Positions 1-11,151 of a stretch of DNA of 64,000 nucleotides are shown piece by piece; the first letter of the stretch is position 1, and each line of letters opens with the position of its first letter. The stretch spans positions 744,001 to 808,000 of the forward strand of contig CAVRVJ010000001.1 of NCBI GenBank assembly GCA_963724645.1, in the 5' to 3' direction. This DNA comes from CAVXSP01 sp963724645 (GTDB lineage Bacteria > Acidobacteriota > Vicinamibacteria > Vicinamibacterales > SCN-69-37). The position numbers and the translations under genes are program-made. The notes under the pieces are model-generated. The model ran no database searches. It saw only the letters and a list, made by a program, of their open reading frames with translations, and was not told the origin of the DNA.

Positions 1-2356
1 GAACGGCGTACGTGTAGAACTTGATGCGGCCGTCCACGCGTTCCTGGGACACGCCCTGGACCTCGTAGTTGAAGCCCGGGAAGCGGTTGAACGACTCCTG
101 GAACGCGAGGAAGTAGTCGAGCATCGGCTGGGCCCGGTTGTCCCATCGTTCGCCGGGCAGCACGACACCGATCCCCGGAGGATAGATCAAGGCGAGCGTC
201 GCGGAAATGCGGCCCTTGATGCCCTCGAGGGGCAGATAGTCCACGTCGTTGGCGACGAGCGCCTCATAGGCATCCTTCGGCAACATGGCCAGTTCCGGGA
301 AGCTCGAGGCCCGGAAGCACTGTCGCTGCAGATCCTTGACGTTGGCCTGCTTGTAGAACGCGTGCATCTCGTTGCAGATCCGCCGCAGGGTGTAGCCGGC
401 ATAGCGATCGGCGTGCGCCGCACTGAGGGTCGGCAGGGCCTCGGCGAGCGGCGCATCGCGATCCCAGAGGTCCTTGAACCGGACGAGCTTCGCGATGAGC
501 GTGTTGAGCTTGCTCTCGTCCTCGGCCGGCGTCATCAGGAACAGGATGCTGTTGAGATCGCACTTCTCCGGCACCACGCTTTGCTCGCGCAGGTAGTTGG
601 CCACGACCGTGGCTGGCACCCCGAAGTCCAGGTACTGCCCGGTCTTGCGGTCGATGCCGGGCGTCACCAGCGTGAGCTTGTTGGGGTCGACCATCGCGTA
701 GCCGTCGGCATAGCCGGCGTACCCGTGCCACGCGCTGCTGGGATGGAAGTTCCAGCATTGCTGTTCGCGCTTGATGACGGCGGTCGGCAGTTCCTCCCAG
801 GCGGCGCCCGTCACGTCCTTCGTGAACGCCGAGCCGCGGATCGTCACCGTATCGGGCACGAAGGGATCGAAGAACCACCGCTCTTCGGGTCCCCTCCCGA
901 TCCCCTCGTAGTAGTGGCAGAACTCGCGCAGTTTCTTGCGGACCTCGATGCCGAGCTCGATGCACCGGTCCCACAGCATCTCGCCGGCCTTGCCTTCGTG
1001 AATCTTGGCATTCACATCGAGCGACGCGAACAACGGATAGAAGGGCGACGTAGAGGCGTTCATCAGGAACGACTCGTTGAAACGCTTGTGTTCGACGTAG
1101 CGCCTCTGGCCGCGGAGATGCGCGTCCTTCTTGTGAATCTGCGAGGCCTGCGAGAAGCCGGCGCCCTGCTTGTGAACCGACTGCGTGGAGAACAGTCCGG
1201 GCATCTCCGGCCCGAGCGTCTCCAGCCGCATCGGGCTGTGATCCTCGAAGAGCGGATGGAACGCGTTGTAGCCAATCCACGCCTCGTCCCACAGCACGTA
1301 GTCGCACAGGCGCCCTATTTTTTCGAGCACCTTGCGGACGTTGTAGATCGTGCCGTCGTAGGTTGCCAGCTGGATGCATGCCAGACGGAACGGGCGCTCC
1401 GCGTCGGCGCGCTTGGGATCGGTCACCAGGGGGTTCGCGCGGATCTGCTCGCGGAGCCTCGCTTCGTCCCAGGCGTCCCAGTCGACGGCGCCGATCATGC
1501 CGAAGGGGTTGCGCGCCGTCGGCAGGAAAACCGGAATGGCGCCGGCCTGGACCAGCGCCCCCTGGTGAAGCGACTTGTGGTTGTTGCGATCGAAGAGCAC
1601 CAGATCGCCCCGCCGCAACACGGCATTGGTGACCACCTTGTTGGACGTGCTCGTGCCGTTCAGCACGAAGTACGTCTTGTCGGCGCCGAACACCTGCGCC
1701 GCGTGCTGCTGCGCCCGCGCCGCCGCCCCTTCGTGAATGAGCAGGTCGCCGAGGTCGACATCGGCGTTGCACAGGTCGTTGCGGAAGATGCTCTCTCCGA
1801 AATGCTTGAAGAACAGTTGACCCGCGGGGGACTTCCTGTAGAACTGGCCGCCCTGGTGGCCCGGGCAATCGAAGGCGACGTTGGCCTCGGCATCGTAGGC
1901 CACGAGCCCGCCAAAGAACGGCGGCAGCAAACTCATCCCGTAATTGATGATGCTCGCCACGACCTGCTTGGCATAGAAGCTCGGGGTTTGTTGCCCGAGG
2001 TAGATGTAACCCTCTACCTCCCCAGTCATCGCCAGCACGGCCATGTCCGCGATGCGCGTCGAATCGGCCAGCGCCCAGAGAGGCGTCCGGAAGCCGACGG
2101 CCCGCACCTCACGCGCCAGTTGCCTGGCCCGCTCGCGCCAATCGCCGTCGATGAGCGCGATGTAGGCGCCCACGCCGGCGTCCTCGGAGACATCGCGGTC
2201 GAAGCTGGCGGTCACCTCGACCTCGAAGCTCTCCGCGGCGATGTCGTCGAGCAGTTGCTTGGTCTGCGCGTCCTTCTCGTCGACGATGGCGACGACTTTC
2301 AGCAGCTTGTGAAAGGGGATCGGAATGGTAGGCGTTTTCGCCGAGAACTCAATCAT
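1..2356 (-). CDS. Orn/Lys/Arg decarboxylase (3' end cut by window edge)
   Basis: PLP-dependent basic amino-acid decarboxylase of the fold-III AdiA/LdcC/SpeC type. About 785 residues are visible. The N-terminal 130 or so resemble the receiver-like wing domain of the family. The PLP domain carries the motif SVHKQGAGFSQAS, whose lysine (about residue 395) should bind the cofactor. The C-terminal domain runs to the window edge, and by comparison with roughly 715-755 aa relatives only a few residues should be missing. The start was chosen because AGGGG sits 7 nt upstream; an in-frame ATG lies 6 nt further out. Lysine, arginine or ornithine specificity cannot be decided by eye. It is divergent from the MscS gene, so acid or osmotic stress is a possible but unproven theme. 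Confidence 0.9.
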   Translation of the reverse strand, partial: MIEFSAKTPTIPIPFHKLLKVVAIVDEKDAQTKQLLDDIAAESFEVEVTASFDRDVSEDAGVGAYIALIDGDWRERARQLAREVRAVGFRTPLWALADSTRIADMAVLAMTGEVEGYIYLGQQTPSFYAKQVVASIINYGMSLLPPFFGGLVAYDAEANVAFDCPGHQGGQFYRKSPAGQLFFKHFGESIFRNDLCNADVDLGDLLIHEGAAARAQQHAAQVFGADKTYFVLNGTSTSNKVVTNAVLRRGDLVLFDRNNHKSLHQGALVQAGAIPVFLPTARNPFGMIGAVDWDAWDEARLREQIRANPLVTDPKRADAERPFRLACIQLATYDGTIYNVRKVLEKIGRLCDYVLWDEAWIGYNAFHPLFEDHSPMRLETLGPEMPGLFSTQSVHKQGAGFSQASQIHKKDAHLRGQRRYVEHKRFNESFLMNASTSPFYPLFASLDVNAKIHEGKAGEMLWDRCIELGIEVRKKLREFCHYYEGIGRGPEERWFFDPFVPDTVTIRGSAFTKDVTGAAWEELPTAVIKREQQCWNFHPSSAWHGYAGYADGYAMVDPNKLTLVTPGIDRKTGQYLDFGVPATVVANYLREQSVVPEKCDLNSILFLMTPAEDESKLNTLIAKLVRFKDLWDRDAPLAEALPTLSAAHADRYAGYTLRRICNEMHAFYKQANVKDLQRQCFRASSFPELAMLPKDAYEALVANDVDYLPLEGIKGRISATLALIYPPGIGVVLPGERWDNRAQPMLDYFLAFQESFNRFPGFNYEVQGVSQERVDGRIKFYTYAV

Positions 2357-2595
2357 GGCCATGCCCCTGAACCCTCGGATCTGGCGGGACCGACAGCGAC
2401 CCGGGCTGAGTGCTGCAGAATGAGTGCCAGCCAGCCCAGGTTGCAGGCGCTTCAGCCGCAGTCACGACGCCATTGATAGGCGCGGGGCTCACGACCCGCA
2501 GCAAGGAGGTCTCAACATTTGGTGACCGTGTCATCCGGTTCAAATTTTCCTGGCGCGGGCCGTCGGTCTGCGCCATATGCTTCCGTGTCGTGGGA

Positions 2596-4308
<1,713 letters not shown>

Positions 4309-4751
4309 GAGCGTCCCGTTCGAACTTGCCGGCGCGATGGAACGTGCTCGGAGTCCGAATTCTTCGCGTCCCTTTGTAACGGTGACGCGTCTTTCCAGCG
4401 TGAACGCGGTGACGCTGTCAGTGACGGGTCCGGGGAACTCACCGTTCGGTCGGTAGCGACGACGTACCGGTCTCCGGGCCGCTCGCTGAGGTGCTCTGGG
4501 CAACGCCCGCGGCGGCCGTTCAGTCCAGATGCCGTCGATGCGGTTGGAATCTCACATTGACGTCCGCGAGCGACTCGCAGACCGCACTCGGCCATTACGT
4601 GCTCGAACACTCTTCGTCGAGTACACCCTCGGACAACCCTCCATCACGTTGAGCCGGATGGCGCCGGCCACGCTGAGCACGATACATTGGACGACTGGCG
4701 TGACGGGTGCTATCGTCGAGCCCCAACGGTGAGCCCCTTCGGAGAGGATGT
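4309..4751. other. Intergenic region, no gene seen
   Basis: About 440 bases between the MscS gene and the FG-GAP gene. Open frames here lack family similarity and natural start contexts. The only clear element is GGAGAGG at 4741-4747, the ribosome binding site of the next gene. Confidence 0.5.
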
Positions 4752-6869
4752 ATGAATAACTGGCGTGCGATGGCGGTGGCGACGACGGCAGCGTGCGCGC
4801 TGTGCGTCATCTCAGTATTCACGGCGGGTCCGACCTTCAGAGCGGACTATCGGTTTACGGGCACGGCCCTGACCGGCTTCAAGCCGATCGGTCAGGCCGA
4901 GTGGAAAGTCCAGAACGGCGAGATTGTCGGGACGCCTAAGGACGCGAACGGCGGCTGGCTGCTTGTCGACGGCAAGGAATTTCAAGACACGCAGATGTAC
5001 GCAAGCGTGAAGTGCGTCGCCGGGTGCAAGGCCGGGTTCCTGATGCGCGCCGAGAAGACGCCCGACGGCGGCATGAAGGGCCTCCTGATGTCGGTGACCG
5101 AGAACAATCTTGTGCCGTACATCGTGAAAATCGACGCCAGCGGCAAAGAGCTCAGCCGTGAGCCGCTCCCGGCGCCGGCCGGCCGGGCAGGCGGCGGGGG
5201 GCGGGCGGGCGGTGGTGCCGCGGGCGGTGGTGCGGGTGCTGGTGCGGGCGCTGCTCCTGCTGCAGGTGCTGGAGCGGCAGCCCCTGCAGGCGCAGCCGAC
5301 AGCGCCACGGCCCGTATGACCGCCGCCACGGCCGCGCTCAGCGGTGGCCGCGCGGTCAATGCCGGCCCCGCGCCGCCGATGTCGCCCGAGCTCGCGGCGC
5401 AGTATCCGAAGGAGTCCCGCCTGGCCGAGCGTCCGGCGGGCGCCTATGTGCCGAACGACTACAACGCGGTCGAGGTCCTGCTCAGCGAGAACAGCGTGCA
5501 ACCGAAGTTCAACGGCGGCTCGCTCGGCGGCGCCAACGGCCGAAACATGCCGGACGCCGACAAAGACGGCTACGGCCAGATCGGCTTGTATGTGGGAGGC
5601 ACCGGCGAAGTCCGCGTCAAGGACTTCATGTACAAGGACATTCTGAACCACGCGTGGGCGCCGGACGACACGGGCAAGAACTTCAAGGAGATCCGCGTCG
5701 ATCCGCACTACTACTCGTGGAGCACCGCCATCGCGGACTTCAACCATGACAGCAGCCTGGACATCGCCGCCGGGGCGTTCTACTACCTCGGCCCCGACTA
5801 CAAGGTTGGCAAGCAAATTTACACGCCGGTGTCCTTCAATCCGACGTCCGAGTGGCCGATCCCCGCGATGGTCAACGTCTCGGCGGATTTCACCGGCGAT
5901 GGTTGGCCGGACGTGCTGCAGATGGCCGGCAACGCGGGCAACGGCACCGGCTTTCTGTTCGTGAATCCGAAAGGGCAGTCGCGCCACTGGGCGAAGTACA
6001 ACACGATCCAGCCGGTCGGCAACGAAGAGACGCTCTTCAAGGACATCGACGGCGACGGCCGCCCGGATTTGATCCACGCCGGTATGAACCGGCTGCGCTA
6101 CTCGACGTTCGATCCGAAGAAGTGGGATCCGGCGAATCCGACGGCCTTGTGGACGACGCATGACGTCTCCGAACCGGGACCGTGGGGCGTCAACATCGGC
6201 CACGGACTGGGCGTCGCCGACATCAACGGCGACGGCCGCATGGATTTCCTGAACGCGTACGGCTGGTGGGAACAGCCGCCACCGGGCACGACCGGCACCT
6301 GGAAGATGCACCCGACCGCGTTCGGCCGGTGGGGCGCGTCGCAAGGTGGGGCCGGCGGCGCGGAGATCTGCGGCTATGACGTCAACGGCGACGGCCTTAT
6401 CGACGCGGTCGGCCCGATGGAGGGTCACGGGTTCGGCGTCGCGTGGTGGGAGCAGAAGCGCGACGCGAGCAAGACCATCTCGTTTGTCGAGCACCTGGTC
6501 ATGGACAACTTCATGACCAAGAACGCCGGCGGCGTGATGTTCACCGAGCCGCACGCGGCGACGTGCGCCGACATGGATGGTGACGGCATCCCGGATCTCA
6601 TCACGGGCAAGCGGTACATGTCGCATTTCGGCTATTCGGATCCGGATCCCTGGAGCGAGCCGGTGCTGTATGTGTTCCACACGGTGCGCGACAAGGCCGC
6701 GCCGGGAGGCGCGCGCTTCGAACCGGAGCTCGTCAACAATCGCTCCGGCGTGGGATCGCATTTCGTGGTGGGCGACATGAACGGCGACGGGATGACCGAC
6801 ATCATCACGTCGGCGAACCTTGGCACGTACGTGTTTCTCAATCTGCACAAGAAACCGGCGGCGAAGTAG
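4752..6869 (+). CDS. Secreted FG-GAP/VCBS repeat protein with DUF1080-like N-terminal domain
   Basis: An exported protein of 705 aa. The signal peptide (AMAVATTAACALCVISVFTAG) is followed by a jelly-roll-like domain with the WKVQNGEIVGTP signature of 3-keto-disaccharide hydrolase (DUF1080) proteins. A low-complexity Gly/Ala linker of about 40 residues comes next, then a beta-propeller-like region. That region carries about eight Asp-rich calcium loops, for example DFNHDSSLD, DIDGDGRPD, DINGDGRMD, DMDGDGIPD and DMNGDGMTD. Such proteins bind or hydrolyse carbohydrate outside the cell, but the substrate is unknown. The start follows GGAGAGG with a short 4-nt spacer and begins the signal peptide; an upstream in-frame ATG at 4707 would put a charged stretch before it. 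Downstream is a PQQ sugar dehydrogenase on the same strand. Confidence 0.85.
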   Translation: MNNWRAMAVATTAACALCVISVFTAGPTFRADYRFTGTALTGFKPIGQAEWKVQNGEIVGTPKDANGGWLLVDGKEFQDTQMYASVKCVAGCKAGFLMRAEKTPDGGMKGLLMSVTENNLVPYIVKIDASGKELSREPLPAPAGRAGGGGRAGGGAAGGGAGAGAGAAPAAGAGAAAPAGAADSATARMTAATAALSGGRAVNAGPAPPMSPELAAQYPKESRLAERPAGAYVPNDYNAVEVLLSENSVQPKFNGGSLGGANGRNMPDADKDGYGQIGLYVGGTGEVRVKDFMYKDILNHAWAPDDTGKNFKEIRVDPHYYSWSTAIADFNHDSSLDIAAGAFYYLGPDYKVGKQIYTPVSFNPTSEWPIPAMVNVSADFTGDGWPDVLQMAGNAGNGTGFLFVNPKGQSRHWAKYNTIQPVGNEETLFKDIDGDGRPDLIHAGMNRLRYSTFDPKKWDPANPTALWTTHDVSEPGPWGVNIGHGLGVADINGDGRMDFLNAYGWWEQPPPGTTGTWKMHPTAFGRWGASQGGAGGAEICGYDVNGDGLIDAVGPMEGHGFGVAWWEQKRDASKTISFVEHLVMDNFMTKNAGGVMFTEPHAATCADMDGDGIPDLITGKRYMSHFGYSDPDPWSEPVLYVFHTVRDKAAPGGARFEPELVNNRSGVGSHFVVGDMNGDGMTDIITSANLGTYVFLNLHKKPAAK

Positions 6870-6883
6870 CTGCGGCATCATGC

Positions 6884-6925
6884 GGGCTGAGGTCCCGGGG
6901 CTCGTTCGTCCCGGGACCTCAGCCC
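6884..6925. terminator. Perfect 16-bp stem hairpin
   Basis: Bases 6884-6899 are exactly complementary to 6910-6925 around a 10-nt loop. The hairpin sits 15 nt after the FG-GAP stop codon and 33 nt before the sugar dehydrogenase. There is no T-run on either side, so it is either a non-canonical terminator or an mRNA-stabilising element between two co-directional genes. Confidence 0.55.
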
Positions 6926-6957
6926 GTCACACCCTGTCCTGAGCAAACGTGGCCACC

Positions 6958-8328
6958 ATGCGGCTCCTTGTGCGGTTTGTCGTGGCCGCCCTCGTCCTTT
7001 CGGCTGCTGGATTTTCCCAGGCGCCGTTCGCGATGCGCGTTGTCTCGACGGGCCTCAGTTCGCCGTGGGAAGTGACCTGGGGGCCTGATGGCCGCCTCTG
7101 GATCTCCGAACGTACCGCGCGGCGCGTCATCCGCGTCGATCCCGCGACTGGCTCCGTGACGCCGGCCGTCACGATCGACGACAGCTACGATCCCGGCCAG
7201 GCCTGGCATGAAGGGCTGCTCGGCCTGGCGTTGCATCCCGAGCTGCTCAAAGGCACCGGCCACGACCACGTGTTTGTTGCATACACCTACGACGCCGACC
7301 CGGGACCGGCGATGGCGCGGCGGCTCAAGATTCGGCGGTACACCTACGATGCCGCCGCGCAGAAACTCACGTCACCCGTCGACGTGATCACGAATCTGCC
7401 GGCGCACACCGATCACGCTGGCGGCCGGTTGATCGTCGGACCCGGGCAGAAGCTGTACCTGACGCGCGGCGACGGCGGCGCGAACTGGCTGTCGAACTAC
7501 TGTCTGGCAAACCAGGCACAGAACCTGCCGACCGCCGCACAAGTGGCCGCGCGCGACTGGTCAACCTATCTTGGAAAGATCCTTCGGCTGAATCTCGATG
7601 GCAGCGTTCCGGCCGACAATCCGTTGCTGAATGGCGTGCGCAGCCACGTCTACTCGTACGGCCACCGGAATCCGCAGGGACTGCAGGCTGGTCCGAGCGG
7701 CCTGCTGTACTCGTCCGAACATGGACCGAGCACCGACGACGAGCTGAATCTGATCGCCGCAGGCGGCAACTACGGCTGGCCGTACGTCGCCGGATATCGC
7801 GACGATCGCAGCTACGTCTTCGCGGATTGGTCGCATTCGACCAATCCGCCGTGCACGTCCCTGAAGTTCGACGAATTCAACGTGCCGCCTTCGGTGCCGC
7901 GGCAGCGAGAATCGGAATGGCGAGGAACTTTCACACCGCCGCTCCGCACCTTCTTCACCGTGCCGGAGACCTACGATCTCCAGAAGTCCGGAAGTGGCAC
8001 CATCGCCGCGGGCGGCCTCGAGGTGTACTCGGCGACAACTGGCGTTCCGGGCTGGGCGACGTCGATCCTGCAGACCAGCCTGACGATGGGCCGTGTGTAT
8101 CGCGTGAAGCTCAGTGCCGACGGCCGGTCAGCGGCAGGGGAGAACGAGGAACTGTTCGCGACGGCCAACCGCTATCGTGATATCGCCGTCGGTCCCGATG
8201 CGCGCACGTTCTACCTTGTCACAGACAACAACGGATTCGGCCAGACGCTCGATCCCAGCGGCGCACGTGTCAGCGCGTTCGCAAACCCGGGGTCCCTGCT
8301 CGAGTTCAAATACACGGCCGCGCGATGA
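6958..8328 (+). CDS. Soluble PQQ-dependent glucose/sorbosone dehydrogenase
   Basis: Periplasmic quinoprotein that oxidises aldose sugars with PQQ and calcium, homologous to Acinetobacter GdhB. A short signal peptide (MRLLVRFVVAALVLSAAGFS) is followed by a six-bladed propeller. Blocks matching the family include PSSPWEV-like SSPWEVTWGPDGRLWISER, HTDHAGGRLIVGP (containing the likely catalytic histidine), YLGKILRLNLDGSVPADNP, YGHRNPQGLQ and GGNYGWPYVAGY. The length of about 456 aa is close to the 478 aa of GdhB. ATG 6958 was chosen over GTG 6949 because it begins the signal peptide directly; no strong ribosome site is seen. A PQQ supply is implied, but no pqqABCDE set lies in the window. Confidence 0.92.
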   Translation: MRLLVRFVVAALVLSAAGFSQAPFAMRVVSTGLSSPWEVTWGPDGRLWISERTARRVIRVDPATGSVTPAVTIDDSYDPGQAWHEGLLGLALHPELLKGTGHDHVFVAYTYDADPGPAMARRLKIRRYTYDAAAQKLTSPVDVITNLPAHTDHAGGRLIVGPGQKLYLTRGDGGANWLSNYCLANQAQNLPTAAQVAARDWSTYLGKILRLNLDGSVPADNPLLNGVRSHVYSYGHRNPQGLQAGPSGLLYSSEHGPSTDDELNLIAAGGNYGWPYVAGYRDDRSYVFADWSHSTNPPCTSLKFDEFNVPPSVPRQRESEWRGTFTPPLRTFFTVPETYDLQKSGSGTIAAGGLEVYSATTGVPGWATSILQTSLTMGRVYRVKLSADGRSAAGENEELFATANRYRDIAVGPDARTFYLVTDNNGFGQTLDPSGARVSAFANPGSLLEFKYTAAR

Positions 8329-8405
8329 CAGGTTGGCGACTCGCTGCTCTGACTCCGACCTTGTGCGCAAAATGGTCGGTTCCGTTGGCGGAGCGACGGG
8401 GCCGA

Positions 8406-10004
8406 CTACCGCCCGCTCGCGTGCCGCAAATCTGCGAGTCGCTGGCGCATGGCCACGAGCACGTTTGCGTAGAACGGCCGTGGCGCCAGGTTGTGCGTCT
8501 CGCCCGGATCGTTGAGTTCGTCGAACAGTTCCTCCCCGGCCTTCCCATCGTCCCAGGCAATGTAGCGGTAGAGTTCCGTCCTGATCGTGTAGCCGACGTT
8601 GGGTCCCCCGCCAGCGCGATTCGCCTCCGCGGCGTCCGCGTCCGGTCCGGTGAGCGAGCCTCGCTCTGTGCCGCGCCCCCCGGCGCTCGCGTTCGCGGCC
8701 ACGCCGGCAGCCGCGACCGGCCCAACACCGCGACCACCTCCCGCCCCTCCAATCGAGATCGATCGCCGAACCTGCGAGAGCGCGGGATGGTCCCACGCCA
8801 CCCGCGGATTGACGAGGAGCGGTTGCAACGATTCGCCCTGCAAGCCCGCCGGCGCGGCGACCCGCGCCAGAGCCGCCAGCGTCGGATAGATGTCGACCAG
8901 CTCGACGATGCGGTGCGACAGCTGACCCTTCGCGGTGATGCCCGGACCCGACATCATCATGGGCGTTCGCGTCGCCCGCTCGAACACCGTCTGTTTCATC
9001 CAGAGTCCGCCGTGGTCACCCAGGTGATAGCCATGGTCGCTGAGAAAGACAATGATCGTGTTCTGACGAAGGTTCAGCCGGTCAAGCGCGCCGAGAATGC
9101 GCCCGACCTGCGCGTCCATGAAGCTGATCGACGCGTAGTAGGCGCGCACCGCCTCCCGTTGCTCCTGCTCGGGCACGTTCCAGCTGATCCCGCGCGCGGC
9201 GGTTGGCGACTGGGCCAGCAGCAGCTGCGAGTATTCGGAAACCGGAATCCGGTCGAGCGACGGATATAGATCGAAGTACTTCTTCGGCGCGATGTACGGA
9301 CAGTGCGGCCGATAGAAACCGGCCGCGATGAAGAACGGGCGGTTACGGTTCTCTTCGAGCAGCTTGATCGTCTCGGCCGCCACCTTGCCGTCGGTATGTT
9401 CTTCGTCCTGCGCCGGTGACGCGTAGTAGGCCAGCGACGACCCCAGGGCCCTGGACGGCCCGGCAAACGATAGCTTCGGCTCCTCATCCTTGTCGATACC
9501 GCGCGGATTGACGAACTTGTTCCACGAGGGCGGGTCGTCCAGACCACTTGTCCCGATGTCGCCGGGATTCCCATAGTGATAGATCTTGCCGACCCGGGCC
9601 GCAAAGTACCCTGCCTTTTGGAACATCTGAGGCAGCGTCACGACGTCGGGCACGGCCGTGCGGAAGTGCGTCGTGAGGTCGTAGACCTTGATGGTGTCCG
9701 GGCGCAGGCCCGTCATGAGCGACGCGCGGCTGGGATTGCAGAGCGCATACTGCGTAAACGCGCGATCGAACCGTACGCTCTGCGCCGCCAGCTGATCGAT
9801 GTTCGGTGTCCGGACGATCGGATGCCCGAACGCTCCCATGTCGTCGTTCAGATCGTCCGACATGATGAAGAGAACATTCGGGCGTCTCGCCTCTGCCCGC
9901 TGCTGAGGATCGCCTGCGGCCGTTCCAGTTGGCGACACAGCCCCGGTGACGGCCGCGAGAATTACCGTCGACGACAGCACGAGCCAAGCGCGTTTCCGGC
10001 TCAT
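8406..10004 (-). CDS. Secreted arylsulfatase (iduronate-2-sulfatase-like)
   Basis: Type I sulfatase that hydrolyses sulfate esters, probably of polysaccharides, outside the cytoplasm. After a signal peptide (WLVLSSTVILAAVTGAVS) come the metal-binding NVLFIMSDDLNDD motif and CNPSRASLMTG. The Cys (about residue 90) of the latter should be converted to formylglycine. HGYHLGDHGGLWMKQT and WDDGKAGEELFDELNDP are also typical of the IDS-like group. A Gly/Ala-rich insertion of about 50 residues lies near residue 440-490. The start was picked for GGAGAG four nt upstream. The gene is convergent with the sugar dehydrogenase; with the distant GH29 gene it hints at use of sulfated, fucosylated glycans. 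Confidence 0.92.
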   Translation of the reverse strand: MSRKRAWLVLSSTVILAAVTGAVSPTGTAAGDPQQRAEARRPNVLFIMSDDLNDDMGAFGHPIVRTPNIDQLAAQSVRFDRAFTQYALCNPSRASLMTGLRPDTIKVYDLTTHFRTAVPDVVTLPQMFQKAGYFAARVGKIYHYGNPGDIGTSGLDDPPSWNKFVNPRGIDKDEEPKLSFAGPSRALGSSLAYYASPAQDEEHTDGKVAAETIKLLEENRNRPFFIAAGFYRPHCPYIAPKKYFDLYPSLDRIPVSEYSQLLLAQSPTAARGISWNVPEQEQREAVRAYYASISFMDAQVGRILGALDRLNLRQNTIIVFLSDHGYHLGDHGGLWMKQTVFERATRTPMMMSGPGITAKGQLSHRIVELVDIYPTLAALARVAAPAGLQGESLQPLLVNPRVAWDHPALSQVRRSISIGGAGGGRGVGPVAAAGVAANASAGGRGTERGSLTGPDADAAEANRAGGGPNVGYTIRTELYRYIAWDDGKAGEELFDELNDPGETHNLAPRPFYANVLVAMRQRLADLRHASGR

Positions 10005-10108
10005 CCATCTCTCCATGCGTGCGCCACCCATTGTCGCATCCTGCCAGCCGTCCCGCCTGATCCGAATCAAGGGGCGCGAACGACTTCGTGACTTACAATA
10101 CGGCGCTC

Positions 10109-11077
10109 ATGGTTGGTGCCGATACTGGGGACAAGCCACCTCTGAAGATTCTGGTCGTCGAAGATCTCGGCGCATTTCGCCAATTCGTTGCGTCGACGCT
10201 TGGCTCCAGGACGGGCGTCGAGATCGCGGAGGCAGCGGACGGCCTCGAGGCGATCCAACAGGCCGAGGCATGGCGGCCGGATCTGATTCTGTTCGACGTC
10301 GGTCTCCCCAAGCTGGACGGGCTCGCGGCCGCTCGGCGCGTGCGCCAACTTGTTCCTTCTGCGAAGCTGCTGTTCCTGACACAGGAGACCTCTCCCGAGG
10401 TGGTAGGAGCAGCGCTGAGCCTCGGCGCGTCGGGCTACGTCACGAAAGCGCGCGCGGGCAGCGATCTCGGACCGGCGGTCGCGGCCGTCCTGGACGGCAA
10501 GCTCTACCTGAGTCCGGGTCTCGAGTTCTCCACTGGTTGGGGCGGACGCGCGTCGCACGACGTGCAGTTCTATTCGGACGACGCCGTGCTTGTCGAAAGT
10601 TTCTCTCGTTTCGTCCGCGCAGCCCTGAAGAAGCGGCATGCGGCAATCGTGCTCGCCACCGGCGCGCATCGTGAAGACATTCACGAAAAGCTCGGCCAGG
10701 CCGGCATCGACGTGGACGCGCACCTCGAGCGAGGCACGTACGTCGCGCTCGATGCCGCCGACGTGCTGTCAGCGGTCATGGTCGACGGGCAGCCCAGCCG
10801 CGATCGGTTCTCGACGGGCCTTGACGAGGCCGTCGCCCGCGCCGCGCGCGCCGCGGGCGTTGAGAATCCTCGTGTGGCGATCTGCGGCGAATGCGCAGGG
10901 CTCCTGCACGCCGGCGGGAGGACAGACGCCGCGCTCTGCCTCGAACAGACTGGCAACGACTTGATCGCCTCTCGGAATATCGAGATTCTCTGCGGGTACC
11001 CGGTCTCCCACGGCGAGGAAGACGCGCACGCGTTCGCGCAGATCTGTTCGGCGCACACCTCGGCGCACTATCGCTGA
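10109..11077 (+). CDS. Response regulator receiver fused to a MEDS sensory domain
   Basis: The N-terminal 120 residues are a CheY-like receiver (ILVVEDLGAF, LILFDVGLPKLDG with the phospho-acceptor Asp, and a conserved Lys in YVTKAR). A linker leads to a MEDS domain (named after DcmR). It is recognised from HDVQFYSDDAVLVESFSRFV, the ATGAHREDI segment, and late GECAGLLHAGG and ILCGYP blocks. MEDS domains are thought to sense hydrocarbon derivatives or act in anti-sigma control; a receiver-MEDS pairing would make it phosphorylation-dependent. No DNA-binding domain is present. GTG 10088 is an alternative start. No cognate kinase is adjacent. Confidence 0.8.
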   Translation: MVGADTGDKPPLKILVVEDLGAFRQFVASTLGSRTGVEIAEAADGLEAIQQAEAWRPDLILFDVGLPKLDGLAAARRVRQLVPSAKLLFLTQETSPEVVGAALSLGASGYVTKARAGSDLGPAVAAVLDGKLYLSPGLEFSTGWGGRASHDVQFYSDDAVLVESFSRFVRAALKKRHAAIVLATGAHREDIHEKLGQAGIDVDAHLERGTYVALDAADVLSAVMVDGQPSRDRFSTGLDEAVARAARAAGVENPRVAICGECAGLLHAGGRTDAALCLEQTGNDLIASRNIEILCGYPVSHGEEDAHAFAQICSAHTSAHYR

Positions 11078-11125
11078 GCGGCGCGGGATCGCGGCGCGGT
11101 TCGGCTTCGCTGGCGGCCTCACGCA

Positions 11126-11151
11126 GGTGATCGCCGGTTCAGGCGATCACC
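11126..11151. terminator. Hairpin at the convergent gene junction
   Basis: The 10-bp arms 11126-11135 and 11142-11151 pair around a 6-nt loop. The hairpin lies between the converging regulator gene and the IPT protein gene and overlaps the stop codon of the latter. No T-run is present; it probably ends transcription from one or both sides. Confidence 0.5.

Noticed and set aside
362..2476. 704-codon open frame on the plus strand
   Set aside because: Antisense shadow of the decarboxylase gene; no family blocks, Arg/Val/Gly-biased composition typical of GC-rich antisense frames.
4812..6881. 689-codon open frame on the minus strand
   Set aside because: Antisense of the FG-GAP gene. The sense strand has a signal peptide, ribosome site and calcium loops; the antisense has none.
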